Shown here piece after piece: positions 13,170 through 22,797 of a DNA stretch of 64,000 nucleotides; within the stretch, counting starts at the first letter, position 1, and every line of letters begins with the position of its first letter. A program made the position numbers and the translations under genes. This DNA is from Heterodera schachtii. Its lineage: Eukaryota; Nematoda; Chromadorea; Rhabditida; Heteroderidae. Location of the stretch: the NCBI GenBank assembly GCA_023374025.1, contig SIJG01000204.1, positions 71,760 through 135,759 of the forward strand, in the 5' to 3' direction. The notes under the pieces were generated by a model. It had not been told where the DNA came from. It saw only the letters and a program-made list of their open reading frames with translations, and did no database searches.

Positions 13170-13640
13170 ATATCCTTAGGCAAATGCATTTTTTTTCCTG
13201 GCTTCTTCATGCTATAAATAGTAGGAAAAATACTTTCTTTTTTTGTGTTTGCGTATAAAAATCGGGACTTTTATTTGCATATTTTGAGTTTTTCTGCATA
13301 TTTCATGCATATTTGCCATTTTTATTCAAATATTTTCCGATTTGAAAATCCTTTAGGAAAAAATTTTGATTATGCCTAAAATTAAATCCAAATTTGAATG
13401 GAAGCGCGAATGGGTCAACAGTGAGTTTCACTGCCAAAAATCTTGAGAAATTTTTGATTTGCAATTTTAAAAACAATCGATAAAATTTATGAAGAATAAA
13501 ATTTTTAAATTATTTTGCACCCCAATTTTCGATTTTTTTTTTTGTGCATATTTGGTGCATATTTCACGACTTTATTTGCATATTTATGCGCATATTTTGG
13601 CCACTTTTCGTGCATTTTTTGCAGACCTGGTAATAATAAC
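13170..13640 (+). mobile_element. hAT-like element fragment, copy A
   Basis: The opening part (TTTTTTTTCCTGG, CTTCATGCTATAAATAGTAG, then poly-T and GGGACTTTTATTTGCATATT) matches, in reverse orientation, the fragment at 53330-53565. It is followed by repeated TTTGCATATTT words, a short transposase-like start at 13372, the segment CGATAAAATTTATG near 13477 that recurs in the foldback spacer at 60735, more GCATATTT words, and an end TGCAGACCTG near 13620-13629 that reads CAGGTCTGCA on the other strand. The hAT label is an inference from these end sequences and the coding remnant. Confidence 0.5.
13372..13446 (+). pseudogene. possible transposase N-terminus, 24 codons
   Basis: An ATG opens a 24-codon frame beginning MPKIKSKFEWKREW and ending in TGA at 13444. 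A basic start rich in Lys, Phe and Trp followed by a Phe-His-Cys stretch is reminiscent of the region before a BED zinc finger in hAT transposases, but the frame stops before any finger could form. It lies inside the hAT-like fragment and uses less biased codons than the surrounding AT-rich DNA. It may be the first exon of a lost transposase, or the short match may be chance. Confidence 0.3.
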
Positions 13641-13989
13641 AGAAATCCAATCTTTAATAACTCATTGAATATATTGAAAAAAAGATAGAATGGATGGAGA
13701 AATAAATTAATTACATCCAATAATAAAAAGTTTTTCATAACGACTATTACAGTCCCGGATGTTAATCCAAATAATAAAAACAAAAACAAAAAATCTAAAA
13801 TACATTAAATTTAAAAATAAAATGCAAAATTTTATCAAAAATAAATAAAAAATTTTATTTCAAATTAATATATGAATATGCTAATTTTGTTAAAAGATAA
13901 AATTAGAAATCAACCAAAAAATGGTGAATGTAACAGTAAACTATGAATGATGGATCGAATGAATGAGACAAAGAATTTTATTTGAAATT

Positions 13990-14520
13990 TAAAATAAAAC
14001 TTTTTGAATAAAAATCTAGTGATAAATATATTTTTATTTTATAATTTATTAATTAATAAATATAATTTTATTAATTATCCAAAGCAATAAACATGTATAA
14101 TTATAAACTAAATGTTCATTAAAGTAAGATAATTCAAAAGCAAAATAGCAAAATTAAAAATAAAAATAAAATTGAAATCTAAAATTAATTAATAATAATT
14201 AAAATTTTAAAACAGTTTTTTGGTTAAACAAATTGAAACGTTCAAGTGTAAAATATCATTTTAAAAATTAATATATTAGTGTAATAAATATTGCACCGAA
14301 TTTGGGCTAAAAAATCGGAACTTTAATCAACAAATATTTTATTATGTCAATTGGAAGACAAAAATTAATAAAAAATTAGATAAGAATACATATCTATATT
14401 TAAAAATTAAAAAACCACAAACATTAAAAAATATTTTTTTAAATTAAATTATAAATGATTCAAAATAAGGCAGAACATAATGCTCATCTATTTAATTTTT
14501 TTACATTTTATTCAATCAAT
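13990..14520 (+). repeat. old long dispersed repeat, copy 2
   Basis: Landmarks in the same order as copies 1 and 3: TTTTTGAATAAAAATCTAGTGATAAA, AACATGTATAATT (near 14091), CAATTGGAAGACAAA (near 14349), AATGATTCAAAATAAGG (near 14452) and GCTCATCTA. It is shorter than copy 1 and lacks the GCTCATAACACA portion. A-rich on the plus strand like the other copies. Confidence 0.5.
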
Positions 14521-15360
14521 TCATAGATATATAAAACTAAAACATCTTATCGTAATAAATATCTAATATTTTTATTATTATATATTAATTTTATAAAAAA
14601 ACAACTAAAAATTAATTATCATTATGCTAAATTTTAAAAAATTCAATTTTATAAGTCAATTTACAGCAAACCAATTTGAATTCACAAAAAAATTAATCAA
14701 ATTGTGTATATGAGTGTAGTTTATATGGATACGGGTACATTTATAAACAAAAGATTTATAGAATATTCTAAAATGACGAGTTAAAACAAATAAAAAATTA
14801 TTTGTAAAAAAAGATTAAAATGCTTAATATTAATAAAGAATTTATTAAAATTAACATAATTTAATACAAATTTTAATTAATAATGATGAAAGTATTCTTT
14901 TTATCATCTTCACTAAACGGCCAAAGGAAAATAATGAAAAACAAAATAAAAATAAATAATTTCGTTTAAGGCATAAATATTAATATAAAAAAATAAGCTG
15001 CTTTTCGCATTACGATTTAATTATCCAAATTCGAGATTAATAAATAAGTTTGTATTCAATTTATGAAAATATTTAGCGGAACATTTGGTTCAGCTAGAAT
15101 TTGCGCTGAGCGATCGCTTGGAACTTTAAATTAATTTTTAAATAAAATTATAATAAAAAATAGAATATTAAGCAAATAATTTTCATTATTAAGGATATCC
15201 TTTGGAATAAAATAAATTATATTAAGTGTTAAATAAATAAAATAAAAAATTTTTAAAACCTGGACACAAAAATCAAATAAAAATAGTAAAAAAATCCCGA
15301 AATATGCACCTAAAAAGAGACAAAAAATCATAAAATAGGCACAAATATCCTCGAATAAGC
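14521..15360. other. A-rich intergenic DNA
   Basis: A-rich background. From about 15300 it carries ATGCACC, AATAGGCAC and AAGCACTGAAATAGG words like those near 21480, 37370 and 62920, a scattered low-complexity motif in this window. No gene seen. Confidence 0.4.
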
Positions 15361-15374
15361 ACTGAAATAGGCTA

Positions 15375-15470
15375 CCCGATTTTTGGGGATTTTCAAAGTG
15401 TGGACTCGACTTTTGGGGACCCGATACTTAGGGAACCTGACATTTGGGGATACGATTTTTGAGGACCCGA
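15375..15470 (+). repeat. decayed 15-bp tandem array (GACTTTTGGGGACCC type)
   Basis: Five or six degenerate 15-bp units resembling GACTTTTGGGGACCC, plus one spacer word TTTTCAAAGTGTGGACT. The unit is the reverse-strand counterpart of the array at 19840-20025 (GACATTTGAGGACCC when read on the minus strand), and the spacer word resembles the CAGCAAAAGTGGACA words within the foldback at 21740. It could be the opposite arm of a foldback element ending at 20025, about 4.65 kb overall, but I found no matching target duplication. Confidence 0.55.
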
Positions 15471-18230
15471 AATTTTTATATGCTATTCAATAAATAATAT
15501 ATTGAAAAAAATTCTTTAGTTTTATTATCAATAAATTTTTAATCTTATTTTCGTTTAATAACTACTATCAAAGTGTTTCAAAAAATACAATTTTTTTGGG
15601 TTATTTATAAATTTTTGAAAATTTATTGAGTTTCTTATTAAATTATTGTTCTTAAATTATAAAAACAATTTATAAACTCAATTGAATTGAATAGGCATTT
15701 TATTTATTGCCTTCCTTAAGAATAAAAATTAAATAAATTAAATTTTCGTAAAGTTATAAATTATATTACATTGAAATACTGATAAAAATTAATTGATTAT
15801 ATAATCTATGATTTACAATATATTTAAATAATTACTTTAATAAAAAATAAAAAAATAATATAATTAAATAAAACGAATGGTTAAATAAAACAAAAAGAAA
15901 AATTATTTTGTATGTTGTTATTTTTAAAGATAAAGAAAATTAATTAAAATTTTTTATAAACACTTAAAAAAACTAAAAAGAGAAATAGAATACAATTATA
16001 TAAATTTATCTTAATAAATAAGGAATTAAACAATTATTTAAAAAAATATTTTCGATGACTAATTTTAAAAGTCAGTAATTTTTTCTATTATTTTTTCATA
16101 ATTTTAAAATTTTAATTCTTGTCAAAAATAAATAAATAATTTAGAGATTTTTTTGAATATTTTATTTAATTATCAAAATAATTGCATACTAAAAAATTTC
16201 ATAACTAACAATAATCATAAATGATTAAAAGTAAAGCATTTAAAAACAGGTTAACCTATGCACACATATAGCAACAAATTATTATTAAAGAGGATTAGTG
16301 CTTTGAAGAGAATCTGTAGTGGTGTGCCATGAATCATAATTCTTACACCTAAAATACTATATTTGAAAATATTAACACAATTTTCGCAATTCATCGTACC
16401 ATAAAAAATAAAAAAACTATTAGACACAAAAAAATATAAAATAAATGAGTAATGAAAAAAAAATAAAAGCCAAAAAGAATTTGAATATAAGATAAAAGTA
16501 TTTAAAATTTCTTCTTAAATCATTATTGCAAATAATTATTCATTTATAAATAAAATAATTTTTTAAAAGCAGAACGAAATAATATTTGTTAAAATATAAA
16601 AAGGAAAATAAAACGATTAATTAATGGAATATAAAATGAGATCCCAGACTAAATTAATTAAGAAACGAGCATGATTAATTATCTTATTAAAGGCGAACAA
16701 GGTTAGGGAAAGTTTTAAATGTTTTAATATTTCGATTCTCTATAAAAAAAGTTATGAATTATTTAATAGTATTTAAGATTAATATCAAATTTGTTGCATT
16801 CAAAATCACTTCAATACCAATTCTAGCCGAATAAATGCATTTCTATATTGATAAGATATGCAATTATGATTTAATAAAAAAGAAGTAAAAGTTTATTAAT
16901 ATGCTAAAAATACAAATCCAATGCAAATAAAACGAATTAGAAATTAATTTCAAATTGAATTTATTTAATTTGTTTACAATTAAAAAAGTAATATCAATCA
17001 AGAAAAATGCATATAAAATAATAGTTATCAAAAAGAATAAAAAATAATTAATAGAATTTTACAAATTGACACAAATTATAAACGAATTATTTAAAAAATA
17101 TAACAATCGAAAAGAATATTGACTAGTTATAAAGTAGGTGATGCATCTGTATTAAAAATATTGAAAATTCATTCTTTATGTCAAATTAATAAATATTATA
17201 TAGCAAAATGAATGGAGTCACAAAAATAGAGCAAAAATAAAATTAGATAATTAATTTTATATTTTTCTTATTAAGTAAGTAATTATAAACAACAAAAATT
17301 TTTTATAAAACACATTAATTTTATAAAAATATTTCGGTGCTGAAGCATAAATCAAAAAGAATAAAAGATAAATAATTGGTATTAAAATTAGCTATGCGTT
17401 ATTTAAGTTAATTTTATATTATTACAACCTAAATTTTAAAAAAATTCAAAATCGCAAATAGAGAAAATCAATTTTTATGAATGAATTTTAAAAAATGGTA
17501 AAAACATAAATAAAATCTTTATCTAAATTGGTGACAAATTACATATTTAAACATTTTACAAAATAAAACTAAAAGATCCACGAACAACCAAGATGGCTAA
17601 AAAGAGACCATTTCGACATGAGAATAGTTGAATAAAAATGAACAATTTATCATTTTTTCACAATTAATTCTTTATGAAAATAAAATTTATGCAAAAGAGC
17701 AATAAAAACTAAAGTATTTTTTAAAATTTAAGAATAAAAATATGGTGCCTTTTGCCGTAGAAAGTAATATTCTTTAATTTTATTATAAATAATTTTCACA
17801 AAAAAATAAAAAATTTACTATAAAAATAAATTATTAAAAAATAAATTTAATATGCATAAATTGAATGCTATTATACTTATTCTATAATAATTATTACATG
17901 CTTATCAATAATTTATAAATTTTCTATTTTTTTGTATTAAGAATTTACATAAATATTTTTATCTAATTAAAATAAATCATTTTTTTAATAAAATAATATT
18001 CATAAATTGGAAAAAAAAGTATTTAAAAAAAAATCATATTAGGTTATTTTTTTGAATTGTTTTCTTTAATTTAGAGTTCGAATCAGTTATTTTTAATAGA
18101 TATTTATTGATTTTATTATTATTTTGTTAGGATATATTTTTAAATATTGCATTTAACGATTTATTTATTTATTTTTATATTAATAATGTACTTTTGTAAT
18201 TTAGGTCATAAATAGAATTTAATTGGCATA
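15471..18230. other. A-rich intergenic DNA
   Basis: A-rich background, changing to T-rich at about 17900-18000. No exon-like region, RNA gene or bounded repeat seen. Confidence 0.45.
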
Positions 18231-18360
18231 AATTATACAATTGTCTTTCTCCTTGCCTCGACTGGCAATCGATATTACGATGTATGGCGTGTATTTTTGT
18301 AATTCATTTATTAAATTAAAAATAAATCTTATATTTATAGTTTATTTAAATTTTAAATTT

Positions 18361-18550
18361 TTTTTGCATTTTTTTGTCAAAATCTGCTAAAAATGGCCAA
18401 AAGATGGCGTAAAATTGCAAAATGTGCATTTTTTTATTTCCCAAAATCCGAAAATATTGACTTATATGGACTAAAAACTATCAGCAAATCAAAAAATTAA
18501 CGTAGAAATGCTATTTTTGAGCTACTTTTTTCTATAGCTTATGCGGAGAA
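18361..18550 (+). mobile_element. transposon fragment related to 52-kb element
   Basis: The segment AACGTAGAAATGCTATTTTT followed by GAGCTACTTTTTTC at about 18499-18532 matches the 3' interior of the 52132-52754 element (AACGCAGAAATGC, then TTTTTTGAACTCC). The preceding 130 bp has the same poly-T and TGCATTTTTT texture. No inverted ends are present. Confidence 0.4.
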
Positions 18551-19471
18551 AAAAAATGCAAAATCATACAATTTATAACCTTAGTTATTAGTATTCTAAT
18601 TTTATTTTTAAATATTATATTTAAATAACTTGCAATTGTATTTATTTTTATTAGTTAGATCTGCAGGTTTCTCAAATCTTTTCCACTTGGCATGCTAGCG
18701 GACAATTTGGGAAAAAATAAAAAAATACTTCAAGAAAATATAGAAATAAATTAAATTGTTTTATTGATCTAAAGCAATTTAATTTACACATGGAATAGTG
18801 GTTAGGCCTGTTTTCTCCATAACTTTATTTGGCTCAGTACCCCACTAGAATAGGAAATTTTAATTATTTCTTTATTAAATATGTTTTAAAAAGTAATTTT
18901 AATACTATCATTAGTAATCATGTTCCTTTTAAAGTCCCGCTTATGCTAAAGAAGGGATTCTTTTCATAATGTAAAAAAAAATTTTAAGGGCAAATTTGTT
19001 TAAATACAGAGGTTTAACTAATGAATAATTATTTTAGACAATAATTACTGTATCTTTAACGATGATAATTAAATATTAAATGTTTCATTTTCTTTCATTT
19101 TTTATTTGTAAAAATTTAAAAAGTTGTTAAATTTTATAATTATCATTTCATATATTACAACAAAAAATTATATTGTAAACATAAAATATTGAAAATAATT
19201 TAAAAAAGTAGATGATATTTATCGTGTCAGATTAAATACAAAAATACAATACAATTTAAAATAAAGTAAAATATCCTTTTTAGGAAACTGATATGTGAAT
19301 TATTTAAGTAAAAGTGAAAAATTATTTATAATTTTAAATATGTAACAAATTGTTTATTATGTTTGTAAATTTTTGTAAGAAAAATCTTTGCAAATAATTA
19401 CGAACTTTTTATGGATATCCATCGCCCATAATTATCGAAGTAAAATGGTTTAATCATTTTAATAATTTTGA
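18551..19471. other. AT-rich intergenic DNA
   Basis: T-rich to mixed background. A possible upstream exon around 19402-19438 (ending CATCGCCCATAATTATCGAA before GTAAAA) precedes the ORF at 19472, but I could not join the two in a single frame. Confidence 0.35.
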
Positions 19472-19803
19472 CTTATAAGACTCATCACTGTTCTGAAAAG
19501 AGAAGAGCGAATTGCGGCCGATAAGCTACGGCAGTATGAGTTGGACCCAACTCAAGGAATCAGAATTCGAGAACGAAAAAAAACTTACAAAGACAATGAT
19601 TTGGCTATACGGAATTTGGTTCAAGGCTTTGATGCGATTGAGAACCCAAATGAGGATGAAATACTTACTCATCTCAGATCTTTGCAATACCGACTTATGC
19701 GCAATGACTTTGAAAACTGGCATGATCCAGAAAGGAATAGTTTTATATTCGCTCCCGTTGGCCCTTGGGAAAGGCATTTTGTTCTTTTTATAATGATATA
19801 AAA
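19472..19803 (+). pseudogene. unknown ORF beside a 15-bp array
   Basis: The frame is open from 19472 to a TAA at 19801 without a convincing ATG, so it is an exon or a 5'-truncated gene. The first 80 or so codons use balanced codons and give a charged soluble-looking protein with LKREERIAADKLRQYELDP, then NDLAIRNLV, ENPNEDEILTHL and NDFENWHDPERN. The last dozen residues are AT-driven. I do not recognise the family. The middle part aligns without gaps to the remnant at 22332-22501 (shared ND-AIR-LV, EN-N, HL positions). Both lie immediately before a GC-richer 15-bp array, so this is probably the coding body of a mobile element, or a gene piece carried by one, not a host gene in place. Confidence 0.55.
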
Positions 19804-19839
19804 TAAAATTTCCATTTAATTTTTTTGAAAATGTCTATG

Positions 19840-20025
19840 TCCTCAAATGTCGGGTCCTCAAAAGTCGGGTCCTCAAATGTCGGGGATATCCTCAAATGTC
19901 GGGTCCTCAAAAGTCGTGTCCTCAAATGTCGGGATCCTCAAATGTCGGGTCCTCAAATGTCGGGATCCTCAAATGTCGGGTCCTCAAATGTCGGGTCCTC
20001 AAATGTCAAATCCTCAAATGTCGCA
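19840..20025 (+). repeat. 15-bp tandem array, 12 units of TCCTCAAATGTCGGG
   Basis: Twelve near-perfect units of TCCTCAAATGTCGGG, a few lengthened to 16 bp. Read on the minus strand the unit is GACATTTGAGGACCC, which has the same GACATTTG core as the arms of the foldbacks at 21740 and 60416 but a different 7-nt word. It follows the unknown ORF by 36 bp. Several long frames cross it only because the period is a multiple of three. Confidence 0.9.
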
Positions 20026-21170
20026 GCACGCCTTATTTATGTCCCGTAGGTTTGGACCTGTTAGATTTGCATTTATTAGTTATGTTTTGTGCAAATCAAA
20101 TAAATGTGTATTTACTTTTATTTTTATTTAAAATTATTATTTTTTATTTTATTTAAACTAATTCCATTTTTTATTTGTTTCTGAATTTATAAATTGCTCA
20201 TATATTCTATCGTTATATTTTTTAGTCTAATATAATAGTAAAAAGATAAAAAAATTTAATTAAACAAATTAATAAATATTTGTTAATGTTTTATTTTTTC
20301 TAATTAAGCGAATTTATTTTTTCTTTCTTAATTATTTCAAAATTTTTTATGAAATTTTAATAATTTTGTTACAAAATTAATGTTAGATCAAAATACTTTA
20401 GTATTTATTTAGATTCAGTTCAATTTGAAATTATTGATGCATAATTAATTACCAAATATATAATTGAAGCACCTTTAAATATTTTTTAATTTTGTTTAAA
20501 GGAAATTTAAAATATTCATTTTATTTTTATTATAACAATTTTTATTTACCTAACATGCAATTAGATGACGAAAATCTAAAATCGTTTAATTATTTGTTTA
20601 TTAATAAAAAAATTCTTAAGATAACAAAAAGAAACTCACATAAAAACATTTATTATATAGAAACGAAACAAAGTCTCAATCTCAATTAAATGGTTAAGAT
20701 TATATAACAAATGTTTAATATACAAATTGAAACTCATTCATTACGTGTAAAAACCATTTGGTATTTAAAAATATTCAGGAAATATTACATTAATTCACTA
20801 CTAAAAAGATAATAAATTTTACTGAATACAAATTCATGTTAATTAATTTAAAATAAATAAAAAAAGATAATATCAACTAATATATAAGATTTTGTAATAA
20901 TAAATAAAATAAAAATTATCAAAAAATTATTATGCTTTCAATAACTTAAGAAAATTAGCTAAAAAAAGAACAGTAATGCACCACCATTCATCACAAATAA
21001 TGAAAAAACGGTTGATAGAAAAAATAAAATTTATAAGCTAAAATAATTTAACAAAATAAAACATAAGATATAGAAAGTATTTGTCAAAAAAAACGACATA
21101 TTTTCTTTAATCAAAATAATAAAAGATAAAAGTGTAATTAAAAACCCATGAAACAAAAGATGAAAGAACA
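20026..21170. other. AT-rich intergenic DNA
   Basis: T-rich up to about 20550, then A-rich. No supported gene, RNA gene or bounded repeat. A 65-codon frame at 20492-20689 is AT-driven and unsupported. Confidence 0.45.
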
Positions 21171-21540
21171 TTTAAATACACCCCTAAAGATTGAAAATTT
21201 TTAGAAATTTGTTGAAAACGTGATACATATGCATGTATTAAAATGATTTTTTTTTTGACAAAAATTTTGTGGTTTACGCATTTTTTTAAATCAAAACAGT
21301 TTTTAGAAATTTTTGCCATATTTTCATCTTTTTTGTACAGGTTCAGCTTTTTATCCATATTTCATCCATATTTTGTGATTTTTTTGTTCAATTATAATAC
21401 ATATGTTGGATTTTTTTTTCATATAAATCCAGTCCTTAATTTTGCTAGGGATTAAATTCTTAGGCTCAAAAACTGCCAAAATAGGTAGCTCTAGGCTGTA
21501 AAACCCCTAAAATAGGCACTAAAAACTTCATTTTAAAATA
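21171..21540 (-). mobile_element. transposon fragment with shared modules
   Basis: AATACACCCCTAAAGATTG at 21175-21193 is the reverse complement of the TTTAGGGGTGTATT module seen at 3, 11 and 52 kb. It is followed by poly-T, ATCCATATTTCATCCATATTT words like those at 13 kb, and AATAGGCAC words near 21510. No ends were found. It looks like decayed pieces of the same element families. Confidence 0.35.
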
Positions 21541-21739
21541 CAAGCAAGTTCTATAAATGAACTAAAAAAGACATATCTATGGATATACTCAATAAATATA
21601 AAAGTATAATTAGAGATTAACAAAAGCTTAATTAAAAAGATAAAACTAATCTGAATTTAATTGTTAAATAAAATAATAAATTTTCAAGTATAATTTAATA
21701 AATTTTATAAAAATTAAATAATGAAAAATTAGCGAAACA

Positions 21740-21903
21740 CGTGATGAGACATTTGCGCCGCGCCATTTGCGCCGCACAGCAAAAGTGGACACTTGCGCCG
21801 CTCAGCAAAGTCGACACTTGCGCCGCGGATATTTGCGCCGCTCCATTTGCGCCGCGACATTTGCGCCTCCCAGCAAAAATGGACTTTTGCGCCGCGCTCT
21901 CAA
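21740..21903 (+). repeat. left arm of FB2, 15-bp array
   Basis: About eight units of the form (GA)CATTTGCGCCGCG, interrupted by longer words CAGCAAAAGTGGACA, CAGCAAAGTCGACA and CAGCAAAAATGGAC. The same units in reverse orientation form the right arm at 22521-22789. GC content is far above the flanks. Confidence 0.85.
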
Positions 21904-22331
21904 ATATATTATTTTCATTAAAATCCCACTATTATTAATAAGTTTTACCAAAACTATAAGCCAACGGCAAAAATAACTAATTGAAAATGGCAAAAAATTA
22001 TTAGTCACAAAGATTGACATTCAATTTTTTAACCATTAAATCTTATCATTGACTAGGTTTATCAAAGATATGAAAAAATGAATAAGAATTCCATTAACAA
22101 AAAACCGAAAAAAAAGTTTTCTGTTAGAAAACGCAATTATTATTTTTTGCTTCAAAAAAATGAAATTCAATATTTCCGTAATTAATTTGCTCAATAAGTT
22201 ATTTGATCTTATTTTAATTTCATTTCATTAAGCACTGATTTTCAAATTTTCGCCACTATTTTACCATTTTTCGCATTATTTTGCAAGTTTTATGCCCTTA
22301 TTTAAGACCTATTTGGATTTTTTTCGGCTAA

Positions 22332-22501
22332 AATCTGCCGCTTAATGATCAGGCAATACGAAGGCTTGTTATCGCATATGGTCCCAATGAAAACCAAAAT
22401 GATCAAGATTTGATCAATCATTAAGTGCACTTCTATATGGGATTGACATGAAAGGCTTCGAAGGAATTAATAATGAATATCAATCGATTCTTATTCGATA
22501 A
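22332..22501 (+). pseudogene. frameshifted ORF remnant in FB2 spacer
   Basis: From 22332 the frame reads NLPLNDQAIRRLV, then ENQNDQDLINH, and stops at 22422. Moving back one base continues as LSALLYGIDMKGFEGINN to a TAA at 22499-22501. Both parts align without gaps to the ORF at 19472-19803 (NDxAIRxLV, ENxN, HL, then FE), so a single-base loss broke one old frame. No catalytic motif can be named. It sits 20 bp inside the right arm, the same position as the ORF at 19472 relative to its array. Confidence 0.55.
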
Positions 22502-22520
22502 ACCACATAAATTTATTTTA

Positions 22521-22789
22521 ATGAGAGCGCAAAGGTCTTTTTTCGCTGTACGGCGCAAATGTCGCGGCGCAAGTGTCGTTTTTGTTAGGCGGCGCAAGTG
22601 TCGCGGCGCAAATGGCACGGCGCAAATTTCCGCGGCGCAAGTGTCTATTTTGCTGAGCGGCGCAAATGTCGCGGCGCAAATGGCGCGGCGCAAATTTCCG
22701 CGGCGCAAGTGTCTATTTTGCTGAGCGGCGCAAATGTCGCGGCGCAAATGGCGCGGCGCAAATGTCCGCGGCGCAAAAGTCGGCTAACC
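22521..22789 (+). repeat. right arm of FB2, 15-bp array with 68-bp superunit
   Basis: Reverse-complement arrangement of the left-arm units (CGCGGCGCAAATGTC type). Within it a 68-bp block of four 15-bp units plus the word TATTTTGCTGAG is repeated in tandem: the string GTGTCTATTTTGCTGAGCGG occurs at 22641 and again at 22709. This explains why the right arm is longer than the left. Confidence 0.85.
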
Positions 22790-22797
22790 GCGAAACA

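Larger units (their letters stand above)
21732..22797. mobile_element. complete foldback element FB2 with 8-bp target duplication
   Basis: The element body is 21740-22789 (1,050 bp), flanked by an exact 8-bp duplication GCGAAACA at 21732-21739 and 22790-22797. The left end reads CGTGATGAGACATTTGCG, and the right end on the minus strand reads GGTTAGCCGACTTTTGCG. Both are close to the ends of the foldback at 60416. The arms are inverted arrays of a 15-bp unit near GACATTTGCGCCGCG: about eight units on the left and about twice as many on the right. The arms end inwards at a shared GCGCTCTCA. The roughly 600-bp AT-rich spacer carries an ORF remnant just inside the right arm. An 8-bp duplication fits hAT or P-type transposition. 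The element has no transposase of its own that I can recognise. Confidence 0.8.

Noticed and set aside
17591..17632. ATGGCTAAAAAGAGACC start-like site
   Set aside because: Only 13 codons before TGA with no continuing frame or donor site that I can support.
19840..20025. CRISPR-like array
   Set aside because: Units are 15 bp and directly adjacent with no unique spacers, and the DNA is eukaryotic.
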